From assembly GCA_016650235.1 (NCBI GenBank), contig JAENWC010000140.1, forward strand, positions 1-64,000: 64,000 bases of DNA, read 5' to 3'. Origin of the DNA: Terriglobia bacterium. Lineage in GTDB: Bacteria > Acidobacteriota > Terriglobia > Bryobacterales > Bryobacteraceae. The translations under genes were made by a program, and so were the position numbers. The notes under the pieces are model-generated. The model was not told the DNA's origin. It was given only the letters and a program-made list of their open reading frames with translations, and ran no database searches. Shown piece after piece: positions 36,214-45,800 of this stretch (the stretch's first letter is position 1; each line of letters starts with the position of its first letter).

Positions 36214-36437
36214 GTCCAAAGCGTTACCCGCTGGTCATTGAAAGGACCGGCACAGGATACTCCGCATATTCCCCGGATGTGCCGGGATGCGCGGCGGCTG
36301 GCGACAATGTGGAAGAAACCCGGCGAAACTTCCAGGAGGCGCTGTTGGCCCACTTTGAGGCGATGCGCGAGGTGGGTGAACCAATTCCGGAACCGCGATC
36401 TTCGGTGGATTACGTGGAAGTCGTAGCTTTAGTCTAG
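36210..36437 (+). CDS. hicB: HicB-family antitoxin
   Basis: 75 residues. The partial RNase H-like fold is evident: YPLVIERTGTGYSAYSPDVP, GCAAAGDNVEETRRNFQEAL and HFEAMREVGEPIPEP, the normal HicB order. It is the short form without a C-terminal DNA-binding domain. It starts with ATGA overlap on the remnant of HicA, its cognate toxin, so it now lacks a functional partner here. It might still act on HicA encoded elsewhere. Not seen in an operon with other genes. Confidence 0.82.
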   Translation: MSPKRYPLVIERTGTGYSAYSPDVPGCAAAGDNVEETRRNFQEALLAHFEAMREVGEPIPEPRSSVDYVEVVALV

Positions 36438-36474
36438 TGTAGTAGGCTCCGGGCACGCTGCCCTGTCCGTTTCT

Positions 36475-36972
36475 ATGCCCGCCTCCATTTACCAGATCAA
36501 CGTCTCGCAGGGTGGGTTACCGAAGTTTCCCATCGAGGAGGCAGTTGTTACGCCGCATGGGTTGCAAGGGGACAGTTGCGCGCACCCGAATATACATGGC
36601 GGCCCGATGCAGGCGGTTTTGCTGATCGCCAAGGAAGCGATTGATGATCTGGCGGCGCGTGGGTATCCGATTACGGCGGGTTCGTTGGGTGAGAATCTGA
36701 CCACGGTGGGGCTGGATCGAAAGACGCTGCGTGTGGGCCAGAGGTATCGGCTGGGGCAAGAGGTGATCATCGAGCTGACCAAGCCGCGCGGGCCGTGTGG
36801 GGCCTTGGATGTGTACGGCACCTCGCTGCGGCAAGAGGTGTATGATTCGCGGGTGAAGGCGGGCGATGCGTCGTCGGTGAGGTGGGGCCTGAGTGGGTTC
36901 TATGCGAGGGTGGTGCAGGGCGGGCTGTTGCTGCCCGGAGCTCCGGTTGTGTTGGTGGACCAGATGGTTTGA
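36475..36972 (+). CDS. MOSC-domain protein
   Basis: 165 residues. The MOSC beta-barrel is recognisable from LQGDSCAHPNIHGG, GSLGENLTT and the cysteine motif LTKPRGPCGALD (Cys108), the residue that holds the molybdenum cofactor or sulfur in this family. YiiM-like members detoxify N-hydroxylated bases, and others handle cofactor sulfur; the substrate here is not known. No signal peptide. Independent of its neighbours, which are TA remnants. Confidence 0.82.
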   Translation: MPASIYQINVSQGGLPKFPIEEAVVTPHGLQGDSCAHPNIHGGPMQAVLLIAKEAIDDLAARGYPITAGSLGENLTTVGLDRKTLRVGQRYRLGQEVIIELTKPRGPCGALDVYGTSLRQEVYDSRVKAGDASSVRWGLSGFYARVVQGGLLLPGAPVVLVDQMV

Positions 36973-36994
36973 GCGTTGAGTGGTGAAATAGGGG

Positions 36995-37213
36995 CTGGAC
37001 TTTGCGAATCCGAACCAGATGGGCGGCGTTCCCTGTATCCGGGGCTTGCGCATTCCGGTTGCGACGGTGCTCCGGATGCTCGCTGGCGGCATGACCGGGC
37101 AAGATATCCTCGCCGACTACACCGGCCTCCAAGTGCTTGACATTCGCGAGTGTCTCCGCTTCGCAGCAGCCTCCGCGATGGAGCGTGAACTCGTGGCGGC
37201 CAGGACTGCGTAA
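36995..37213 (+). CDS. DUF433 antitoxin-like protein, start unclear
   Basis: From the ATG at 37019 the product has 64 residues: GVPCIRGLRIPVATVLRMLA and DILADYTGLQVLDIRECLRF are the DUF433 winged-helix pattern. Homology begins earlier, at LDFANPNQMGG (from 36995, CTG), as family members have about 8 residues before the MGGxPCIRG motif. In that frame GTG-AAA-TAG precedes it (36983-36991), as if the original start had been separated by a nonsense change. DUF433 usually pairs with a DUF5615 PIN-like toxin, and a remnant of this follows. Confidence 0.6.
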   Translation: MDFANPNQMGGVPCIRGLRIPVATVLRMLAGGMTGQDILADYTGLQVLDIRECLRFAAASAMERELVAARTA

Positions 37214-37407
37214 GATTTCCGATCGACAACGCACTCTCGCCGGAAGTGGCGCGCCTCCTGGCAGAGGCGGGGCGCGACGCCGTTCACATTCGCGGCTATG
37301 GTCTTCATGCCGCGGAGGACCCCATAATTCTGGAGCGGGCTGGGATCGAAGAGCGAGTAGTTGTTTCAGCGGATTCGGACTTATGCATGCTTCTAGCCGT
37401 GGCTTAA
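37210..37407 (+). pseudogene. DUF5615 PIN-like toxin, truncated
   Basis: A frame without a normal start (first codon GTA at 37210, overlapping the DUF433 stop) reads FPIDNALSPEVARLLAEAG, then AVHIRGYGLHAAEDPIILER and RVVVSADSDL. This is the standard DUF5615 N-terminal two thirds: FLIDNxLS, then VSADxDF with the acidic PIN-like residues. It ends at TAA 37405 after LCMLLAVA, about 40 residues short. Loss of both start and C-terminus indicates a pseudogene. The bases 37408-37590 to the next gene hold nothing I can assign. Confidence 0.68.
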
Positions 37408-37590
37408 TACAGGCTGAGTGGTTGCATTCCGTCGTGGCCGAATTCGCCTCCGGAGCTTGCCATGCGCCGGGCCACGGGAGTAGGTTTGCTTTACGTTTTC
37501 GCGTGGCCACGCCTTGCCCGCGTTGGAGAGCAGATGGCCCGGATGAAATGGTCTGAGCGTTTTTCTGATATTCTCGCTTGCAGGCCAGCC

Positions 37591-38919
37591 ATGAGATTCT
37601 TCTGCCTGTTTGCTTTGCTGGCGCCTGTTGATGGCGCTGCTCCCACCTATTCGCGTGATGTTGCGCCCATTCTGTTCCGCCATTGCGGCGGATGCCACCG
37701 CCCCGGCGATGTGGCCCCGATGTCTGTACTGGAATACAAGTCGGCGCGGCCGTGGGCCAAGTCGATTCGCGAAGCGGTGGTGAGCCGGCGCATGCCGCCC
37801 TGGTTTGCGGATCCCTCTTACGGACATTTCTCCAACGACGCGCGGCTCTCCGAGGCCGAGATCAAGACGATCCGGGAATGGGTGGATGCAGGGGCGGCCG
37901 AAGGGGACCGGGCGCAATTGCCGCCGGTGCCGAAGTTTGTGAAAGGCTGGCATCTGGGCGACCCGGATCTGGTGATCGACATCGGGCAGGACTTTCAGGT
38001 GAAGCCGGGGGCGGACGACTATCAGCACTTCATCGTTCCGGCGCGACTGGCGCAAGGGCGCTGGATACGGGCGGTCGAGTTCCGTCCGGGCAACCGTGCC
38101 GTGGTGCACCACGGACACGTGAATCTGGTGCGGGGGCGCGAGGAGGCGGGCGCAACGACCATCGAGTCCATGACGCCGCTGGCAAAGTACCTGGAAAGGG
38201 AGGGTTCGTTGACCAGGGTGCGCGCGGATGCTCCTGTGCTGGATGATGCCTGTGTGGCGAACGCGCCGGACCTGCCCTACCTCCGCGGGTACCAGGAGGG
38301 CGCATTTGCTTCTTTTCTGCCGGGCCGCCCGCCGGATGTATTCGCGGAAGGGTCGGCGAAATGGATTCCGGCGGGTGCGCAATTGGAGTTCGTCATACAC
38401 TACGCCAGGATTTCGGGTGCCCCGCAGACGGACCGGACTTCCATCGGGTTGTATCTCGCCAAAGATCCGGAAAAGATTTTGCACCGGATGGACCTGCGGA
38501 ACTTCTTCTTCCGCATTCCGCCGGGGGCGGCAGCGCATACGGTGCGGCGCTGCTACGAGTTCGAAAAGGACAAGCTGCTGCTTTCCATCACGCCGCACAT
38601 GCACTTCCGGGGCAAGGATGTGCGGTATGAACTGATTCGGCCCTCGGGGGCGCGGGAGACGCTGTTATCGGTGCCCGGCTACCATTTTGACTGGCAGTTG
38701 GTCTATCGCTTTGCGCAGCCCGTACGGATTGAGAAGGGGAGCCGATTGGAAGTGACGGCGCATTATGACAACAGTCCGAACAACAAAGCCAATCCCGATT
38801 CATCCGCGGCGATACGGTGGGGGGACAAGAGCGAAGAGGAGATGATGACGAGTTGGATTGAGTACTTTGAGGCTGAGCCGGGGAGGAAACCGACGGCGGC
38901 GGGACCTTCGTCGAATTAA
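37591..38919 (+). CDS. Exported monohaem c-type / copper monooxygenase-like protein
   Basis: 442 residues from MRFFCLFALLAPVDGA, a signal peptide; the longer frame from 37462 lacks one, so the later ATG is preferred. A haem site CGGCH lies at residues 32-36 with a small cytochrome domain (SRDVAPILFRHCGGCHRPGD, MPPW as axial Met region). The C-terminal part has HHGHVNL and ITPHMHFRGKDVRY, resembling the copper sites of PHM-type ascorbate-dependent monooxygenases, as in many acidobacterial proteins. It should act outside the cytoplasm. Oxidative substrate unknown. It stands alone between TA debris and a TonB receptor. Confidence 0.72.
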   Translation: MRFFCLFALLAPVDGAAPTYSRDVAPILFRHCGGCHRPGDVAPMSVLEYKSARPWAKSIREAVVSRRMPPWFADPSYGHFSNDARLSEAEIKTIREWVDAGAAEGDRAQLPPVPKFVKGWHLGDPDLVIDIGQDFQVKPGADDYQHFIVPARLAQGRWIRAVEFRPGNRAVVHHGHVNLVRGREEAGATTIESMTPLAKYLEREGSLTRVRADAPVLDDACVANAPDLPYLRGYQEGAFASFLPGRPPDVFAEGSAKWIPAGAQLEFVIHYARISGAPQTDRTSIGLYLAKDPEKILHRMDLRNFFFRIPPGAAAHTVRRCYEFEKDKLLLSITPHMHFRGKDVRYELIRPSGARETLLSVPGYHFDWQLVYRFAQPVRIEKGSRLEVTAHYDNSPNNKANPDSSAAIRWGDKSEEEMMTSWIEYFEAEPGRKPTAAGPSSN

Positions 38920-39011
38920 GTCCCACTTCGGGCTGAATTGATATATACTCTCAAGCAAGTTTAGGAATCAGGGGATTCTGTTCCTGTCAGGGGATAAAGG
39001 AAGGTTAGATC

Positions 39012-42000
39012 ATGAAAAGCATTCGCATTTCCGCACAGATTCGGTTTACGTGCACACTGCTTCTTGTCAGCGCCGCGGCATGGGGGCAAGGGCTAACGGG
39101 TCAGATTTCAGGCACAATCGCCGATCCGTCCGGGACGATGATCGCCGGCGCGCAGGTCACGCTGGTGAACACCAATAACGCCCAAACGCGGGCGGCGGCC
39201 AGTGACGGCACGGGTGCGTTTCTCTTCACGCAGTTGCTGCCCGGGAACTACACGATCTCCGTCGTGCAAGCGGGTTTTAAGAAGTACGAGCAGCGCGACA
39301 TTCAACTGACGGCCACCGAGCGCGTGGTGGTGCGCGAAATCCGGCTTGAGTTGGGCGAGGTGTCGCAGACGATCTCGGTGGAAGCCGAGGCGGCCCGCTT
39401 ACAGACGCAGAGCGCCGAGCGGAGCGGTCTCATTTCCACGCAGCAATACGAGCGGCTCTCGTTGAAAGGCCGCGATTATCTGGGGCTCGTGAAGCTGCTG
39501 CCTGGCGTGATTGACACGGCGAACCGCAACGCTCCCGGGTGGAACAACCTGGGCGGCATCAGCATTAACGGGAACAGGTCGGGGACGATCAACTTGACGC
39601 TGGACGGGGTGTCGAGCCTGGACACCGGATCGATGGGCGGCCCGTATCTGGCTCCCAGCGTGGATGCGGTGGGCGAATTGAAAGTACTGCTGACCAACTA
39701 CCAGGCCGAGTACGGGCGGTCCTCCGGCGGCACAATCAACGCGGTGATCAAGAGCGGGACGCGCGACTTCCATGGCGTGGGCTACTACTTCAAGCGCAAC
39801 GAGGCGTTCAACGCAAACGAATTCTTCCGCAACCGCGATGGTCTGGTGCGTCCGCAGTACCGGTTTGACTATCCGGGCTACAACGTCGGCGGACCGCTGT
39901 ACATTCCCGGCAAGTTCAACAAGGACCGCAACAAACTGTTCTTTTTCTGGTCGCAGGAGTTTCTGCCACGCAAGTACCCTACGCAGGTGGGCCGGTTGAC
40001 CTACCCGACGCAGTTAGAACGGGCAGGCGATTTTTCGCAGACGCTGGACCAGAACGGGCGGCTGATCGCTGTCAACGATCCGAACAACAATCGAACACCA
40101 TTCCCGGGCAACATCGTTCCTGCTTCGCGGATCAACCCGTCGGGACAGAAGCTGCTGAGCATCTTCCCGCTGCCGAACGCCGTGGATCCGACGCGGTCAT
40201 TCAACAACGTCTTTCAGAGCCAGGTGGACCAGCCGAGGGACGAGGACCTGCTGCGCATCGACTGGAATATCGGGCCGAAGACGATCTTTTACGCCCGCGC
40301 GATTCGCGACTATGAAGCGTATAAAGGTGACTACAACTTCGTGCTGGCCTCGGGCATCTGGCCGCAGTTTGGCATCGCCTACACGATTCAGAGCGCGGGC
40401 CTGGTGAGCACGCTGATTCACACTTTCAAGCCGAACCTAGTGAATGAATTCACTTTTGGAGTGAACCGCGCGCTGCAACTGGTGTCGCCGCTCAATCAGG
40501 CGGCCATCGACAAGAACGACCGGAACAAGCTGGGACTTGGGCTACCGCAGTTTTTCCCGCAGTCGAATCCGCTGAGTCTGGTTCCCAACGCGACGTTTGG
40601 TGGCGTGGTCGGCGCACCGCAATTGAACATCGAACAGCGATTCCCCTTTTTTGGCACGAATAACATCTGGAACTGGTCGGACAACCTGAGCTGGATACAC
40701 GGCTCACACAACCTGAAGTTCGGTTTCTATTTCGAGCGCACATCGCGTAACGCGGCGCGCGCCACGGCGTTCAACGGCACATTCGATTTCGGCCGCAACG
40801 TGAACAACCCGCTGGACTCCAACTATGCCTACTCGAACGCGCTTATGGGCAACTTCAATAGCTACAGCGAATCCAACGGCCACCCGCACGGCCACGCCCG
40901 GTACAAGAACTTCGAGTGGTTCGCGCAGGACAACTTCAAGGTGACGCGGCGATTCACGCTGGACTATGGGGTGCGGTTCTATTGGGTGGAGCCGACCTTC
41001 AGCGCCGGCGACACGCTGAGCGTGTTCGACCCTTCCGTCTACGATGCGACGAAGGCGCCGCAACTGGTGCAGCCGTACCGGGAGACGCCGGCATCGGCGC
41101 GCGTGGGACGCAATCCGGCAACAGGCCAGCTTCTGCCTGAGCCTCTCATTGGCACACTGGCGACCGGAAGCGGCACGTTCTATCAGGGCATGAAGCAGTA
41201 CAACGAGCGTGTGCTCAATACGCCAGCGATTAAGCTGGCGCCGCGCGTTGGCTTCGCTTACGACATCTTCGGTAACGGCAAGCTGGCGATTCGAGGCGGG
41301 GTGGGCGTCTTCTTCGACCGCTTCAACGACGATCAAGTGATCATTTTTGTGGAGCAGCCGCCAAACGTGCTCACCAACCAGGTGGTGTTCTCCTCGATTG
41401 CCGACCTGCTGCGGTCACCGTTGAACCAAAGCCCTGCCAATGTGAACTCGATTCAGCGCGACTACGACCCGCCGACGGTTTATAACTGGAGCTTCGGGGT
41501 ACAGCGTGACATGGGCGCCGGCATCGTTCTTGACGTCGCCTACGTGGGCAATGTGGGCCGCCACCTGCTGCAGCGCCGCAGCCTGAACGCGACCAATTAC
41601 GGGACGAACTTCCTGGCATCGTCCATCGACGCGACAACGAATCGCCCGTTTCCGGTGAATTTCCTGCGGCCTATTCGCGGACACGGTGACATCCAATATG
41701 CTGAGTTCTCGTCGAACTCAAACTACCATTCGATGCAGACGCAGTTGAACAAGCGTTTCGGGCGCGGGCTTGCGTTCGGGGTTTCCTGGACCTGGTCGAA
41801 GGCCATGAACTTCGTGAATGGCAACAACGATGCCGTTAATCCGTTCCTCGATTTCCGTGTCCGGAATTACGGCCGCGCGAACATCGACAGGACGCACAAC
41901 TTCGTGCTGAACTACAGCTACGAATTTCCCAAGGCGAGCACCGGCTGGAACAACGCCTTCTCACGCTGGGTGCTGGACAACTGGCAGCTTTCGGGCATCA

Positions 42001-42473
42001 CTTCATTCCTCTCGGGCGCACCGTCGGGCATCGGCTACAGCCTGGTGAGCGGTGCGGACCTGACAGGCGCATCGGGCGCCGGCGTGGATTCGCGCGTGAA
42101 CCTGACGGGTGATCCTGTTCTTCCCAAGGGCGAACGGACCGTCCTGAAACACTTCAACACGAGCGTGGTGCGTCCGCCCACGGGCGCTGGCGAACTCGGC
42201 ATCGGCACAGCGGCCAAGGACCTGATTCGCCTGCCTGGCGTGAACTTGTGGGACATCTCGTTGGTTAAGGACATTCCGCTTGGATCCAATGAAGCGCGGC
42301 GGCTGCAGTTCCGCATCGAGACGTACAACACGTTCAACCACGCAAACTTCAGCGCTGTTGATACGACAGGCCGCTTCGACGCCGCGGGCAATCAAGTGAA
42401 CGCGCGCTTTGGCCAGTACACGGCGACGCTTGATGCACGCCGTCTGGTGTTGGGCGTGAAAGTGTACTTCTAG
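39012..42473 (+). CDS. Oar-like TonB-dependent receptor with carboxypeptidase-regulatory N-terminus
   Basis: 1153 residues. Signal peptide (to about residue 25), then a CarboxypepD_reg domain (TGQISGTIADPSGTMIAGAQ, FTQLLPGNYTISVV). The plug shows GRDYLGLVKLLPGV and GGISINGNRSGTINLTLDG, and VNAVIKSG-like TINAVIKSGTRDFHG opens the barrel. The protein ends GVKVYF, with the terminal aromatic required for outer-membrane assembly. These receptors in Solibacter-like bacteria probably import or bind oligosaccharides or peptides; the ligand is unknown. GGAAGG precedes the ATG. A 7-bp hairpin (CGGCTCC-TTAC-GGAGCCG, 42508-42525) lies after the stop. Confidence 0.9.
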   Translation: MKSIRISAQIRFTCTLLLVSAAAWGQGLTGQISGTIADPSGTMIAGAQVTLVNTNNAQTRAAASDGTGAFLFTQLLPGNYTISVVQAGFKKYEQRDIQLTATERVVVREIRLELGEVSQTISVEAEAARLQTQSAERSGLISTQQYERLSLKGRDYLGLVKLLPGVIDTANRNAPGWNNLGGISINGNRSGTINLTLDGVSSLDTGSMGGPYLAPSVDAVGELKVLLTNYQAEYGRSSGGTINAVIKSGTRDFHGVGYYFKRNEAFNANEFFRNRDGLVRPQYRFDYPGYNVGGPLYIPGKFNKDRNKLFFFWSQEFLPRKYPTQVGRLTYPTQLERAGDFSQTLDQNGRLIAVNDPNNNRTPFPGNIVPASRINPSGQKLLSIFPLPNAVDPTRSFNNVFQSQVDQPRDEDLLRIDWNIGPKTIFYARAIRDYEAYKGDYNFVLASGIWPQFGIAYTIQSAGLVSTLIHTFKPNLVNEFTFGVNRALQLVSPLNQAAIDKNDRNKLGLGLPQFFPQSNPLSLVPNATFGGVVGAPQLNIEQRFPFFGTNNIWNWSDNLSWIHGSHNLKFGFYFERTSRNAARATAFNGTFDFGRNVNNPLDSNYAYSNALMGNFNSYSESNGHPHGHARYKNFEWFAQDNFKVTRRFTLDYGVRFYWVEPTFSAGDTLSVFDPSVYDATKAPQLVQPYRETPASARVGRNPATGQLLPEPLIGTLATGSGTFYQGMKQYNERVLNTPAIKLAPRVGFAYDIFGNGKLAIRGGVGVFFDRFNDDQVIIFVEQPPNVLTNQVVFSSIADLLRSPLNQSPANVNSIQRDYDPPTVYNWSFGVQRDMGAGIVLDVAYVGNVGRHLLQRRSLNATNYGTNFLASSIDATTNRPFPVNFLRPIRGHGDIQYAEFSSNSNYHSMQTQLNKRFGRGLAFGVSWTWSKAMNFVNGNNDAVNPFLDFRVRNYGRANIDRTHNFVLNYSYEFPKASTGWNNAFSRWVLDNWQLSGITSFLSGAPSGIGYSLVSGADLTGASGAGVDSRVNLTGDPVLPKGERTVLKHFNTSVVRPPTGAGELGIGTAAKDLIRLPGVNLWDISLVKDIPLGSNEARRLQFRIETYNTFNHANFSAVDTTGRFDAAGNQVNARFGQYTATLDARRLVLGVKVYF

Positions 42474-42507
42474 GTACACGTTCAGAATACCGCTTGCAGC
42501 CGCCACG

Positions 42508-42525
42508 CGGCTCCTTACGGAGCCG
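42508..42525. repeat. Short perfect hairpin downstream of the first TonB receptor
   Basis: CGGCTCC-TTAC-GGAGCCG, 7-bp stem with 4-base loop, 34 bases after the receptor stop. No T-tract follows, so terminator function is doubtful. Its arms resemble the GGAGC/GCTCC palindromes of repeat copy A. Confidence 0.5.
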
Positions 42526-42537
42526 AGTGGCCGAGGG

Positions 42538-42741
42538 TTGGAAGTGCACGAGCAGCGAGGCGTCACCGTCTCGACGCTGGAACGGGTGGATTTGCGCGAC
42601 ATCCGGCTGGCCGTCGGGGAAGTGACCACCACGGTGGAAGTGCAGGCCCTCAACGTGAATGTTCAAACTACCAGCTCGGACCGCGGAGTCTCGCTCGCCC
42701 GCCAGTAGATTGAGGACACCCCCGACGCGCGGCCGCAATCC
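42538..42741 (+). pseudogene. Fragment of a third TonB receptor (N-terminal/plug junction)
   Basis: The frame LEVHEQRGVTVSTLERVDLR, then DIRLAVGEVTTTVEVQAL and VQTTSSDRGVSLARQ, reproduces the stretch between the carboxypeptidase-regulatory domain and the TonB plug of Oar-like receptors. In the intact neighbour the same region reads YEQRDIQLTATERVVVREIR. A TAG interrupts after LARQ, and the frame continues IEDTPDARPQS before the similarity fades. No start or barrel exists. The bases 42742-42885 to the next gene hold no recognisable feature. Confidence 0.7.
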
Positions 42742-42885
42742 GCTGGGTTGGTCCGGTGGGGCGCAAGGCGCGCCTTGACAGGAAGAAATGAGCCCTTGAC
42801 AGTGGGGCTGAATAGGACTTACCATCGATCAACCCGGAGTGCGGACAGCGTTTCCGCATTGCGGAATTGATGGGAGGTTGTTGCT

Positions 42886-45800
42886 ATGCTTCGCTACTTA
42901 CTCGTCGCGGCTTTGACCGCTGTTCTAACCTTTGCGCAGTCCACGGGTACCGCCACCGTGGTCGGCACCGTAACCGACTCGACAGGAGCCGTGGTGGCTA
43001 ATGTCAAAGTAGTCGCGCGGAATACCGGCACCGAGTTCCTTTATGAAGGGCTGACCAACAATGTCGGCGCCTACTATATTCCTGGCCTAACTTCGGGCAA
43101 TTATGAGCTTTCCGTGGAGGCGAGCGGGTTCAAGAAGTACATTCAGAGCGGGCTGGTGCTGCGCATCAACGAGCAGCCGCGCATCGATGTGCAATTGCAG
43201 GTGGGCAACGTAACGGAATCGATACAAGTCTCAGGTGCTGCGCCGCTGCTGGAAACCGAGTCGGCGGGCAACGGCCAGATTCTGGAGGCCACGTTGGTGC
43301 AGAAGATCCCGGTGATGCAAAAGTTCGTGCACCGCGTGCTGCTGTACATGCCGGGTATGACGAACATCAACGGGCAGCATGCCGTGGGCCAGCGGCAGCG
43401 CGCCATCGGGTATTCGATGGATGGTGTGAACGGCAAGGAGCCCGCGGTGGGCCAGGTGGGCGATTATCAGCGCACGATGGTTACGAGCCTGGATTCGATC
43501 CAGGAGTTCAAGATGTGGACCACAGGTACGCCGGCGGAGTTCGGGCATTCCGGCGGCGGGCTATTGAGCGTGGTGTTCAAGAGCGGCGCCAATGATTTTC
43601 ACGGTTCAGTGGAGGATCGCTACACCAACGGCAAGCTGATCCACCGCTCCTATCTGGAGCAACTGCCGCGGACCGGCAACTTCATTTATCAGGAATGGGG
43701 CGCCAACGCGTCCGGGCGCATCAAGCGGGACAAGACGTTTTGGTTTGCGGGCTTCCAGCAGCATTATGAAAAGCTGAACGAAACTTTCATCGGCACTGTT
43801 CCCAGTCCCGAAATGTTGGCGGGCAATTTTTCTTTTAATGGTGCGGGCTTCCCGATTTACAACCCGCTCACCACGCGGCAGGAGGCCGGAGTATGGGTGC
43901 GCGACCCGTTTCCCGGCAACCAGATTCCGCAGTCCTTGTTTGATACCGCGGCCCGCAAGCTGATTGATTTGAAACCGTGGAGGGCGCAGACCGATCCTGG
44001 CATCATCACCCCCAGCGGTCCGGCCAACAATCTCACCATCTCCGCCTTCGGCGGCTATATCTTCTCACGCTACGACGGAAAGGTCGATCACCAGTTCAGC
44101 AACAATCACAAGATCTTCGGACGTTACTCGCTGATAAGACATCGGAGCGAGGAACGGCCGGTGCGGGAACTTACGGAGGTTGTCTACGGCAATGTTTATA
44201 TCAAGCCGATCGATCACAGCAACGTGGTCATTTCCGATTCCTACACCATTAGCCCCACCACGATCAACGAAATACGGCTCGGCTACAACTTGCGGAAATT
44301 CTCCGCTAGCCCCGAGTCATACGGCCAGGGATGGGCAGCGAAACTTGGCATCCCCAACGTCAGCGATCTCACCTTCCCCGAGTTCCGCAACTCAGGCGGC
44401 GGACGCTATAGTAATCTCGGCCCCGACGGCCTATCGCGCCAGGCCTCTGAGGATTTTACCTTCCAGGAAAACCTCACCAAGGTGCATGACCGGCATACCT
44501 TCAAAGTCGGATATGAGTTGATTCGTACCCGTTACAATTCCCTTCCCAACGCCCAGCCTTCCGGTGAGTACCGGATGGGCGGCACCGAGTTTCCTTTCCG
44601 TCCGAACACCGGCAATGCTTTCGCGTCGCTGTTGATGGGTACGGTGGTCCAGGGCATCTTCTCTCAGAACGCGGCCACTTGGCTGCCGCGCTGGTGGCAG
44701 CACTCGCTCTACTTCCAGGACTCCTGGCGTCCGGCGCGGAACGTGACCGTGGAACTGGGTCTGCGCTGGTCCTACGAGTCGCCTTTCAGCACCAAATATG
44801 GACAGCAGTCCCAGTTCGATCCCACGGTGCGCGATCCGCTCTCTGGCCGCCAGGGCGCAATCGTCCATGGCAAAGGCAACCTTGCCAAGCGTGACCTCAA
44901 TAACTTCCAGCCCCGCCTCGGATTGGCCTGGACCATCACGCCCAAGACCGTCTTTCGCGGCAGCTTCGGTATGTTCGCCATTGACCTGATGACCAATGGG
45001 ACCAACCAGAACTTCGAGGAATATCTGGCTACGGCCAACGTCCAGGCACCGCCCGGCGATCCGCGCCACTCCTTCCGCTTGTCGCAAGGTCCGCCGAGCA
45101 TCTCCTATCCCGGAGCCGCCGACGGCAGCGTGCCGTTCCAGGGCACCAACTACGGCGGCCGCGCCGCCGGCTGGTTTGACCCCAACATGCGCCTCCCCTA
45201 CGTCTACAGTTTTTCCGGCGGTATCCAGCACCAGCTATCGCGCAGTTGGCTGGTGGAGGCCTTGTATCAGGGTTCCTCCGGGGTCGGCCTGCTCAACAAC
45301 TGGGATATGAACGTCGTGCCGCTTAACATTTCGAACGATACAAATGTTCTGAATCAGGTTTTTCAGGCTGTGCAGAATTACAAACCTTACACCCAGTTTG
45401 GCGCCATCCAGCACTACTCCAACTATGGCCACAACACGCATCACAGTGGCATGCTGCGGTTTGAGCGCCGCTATGCGCAGGGGCTGACGTTGAATTCGTT
45501 CTATCAGTTCGGTCGGACCATCAGTAACGCGGATGACGACGGGGGCGCCGGTGGGATCACGTTCTACAACCGCTCACTCGAAAAGGCGCGCGCCAACTAC
45601 GACATTCAGCACCGCTTCGTCGGCGTGATGACTTACGAGCTGCCATTCGGCAAGGGCCGCAAGTGGATGAACGGCGGCGGGGTGAGTAACTGGGTCCTGG
45701 GCAACTGGGACTTCGCCTTAACACAGACCTACCAATCCGGCCCGCCGACAACCGTCTCCTTTGCGGGCAGCCCGAACCGGTACCTGCCCGGCGCGGCGCG

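Noticed and set aside
37462-37590. Longer N-terminus for the haem protein at 37591
   Set aside because: The additional 43 residues do not form a signal peptide, while the ATG at 37591 starts one.
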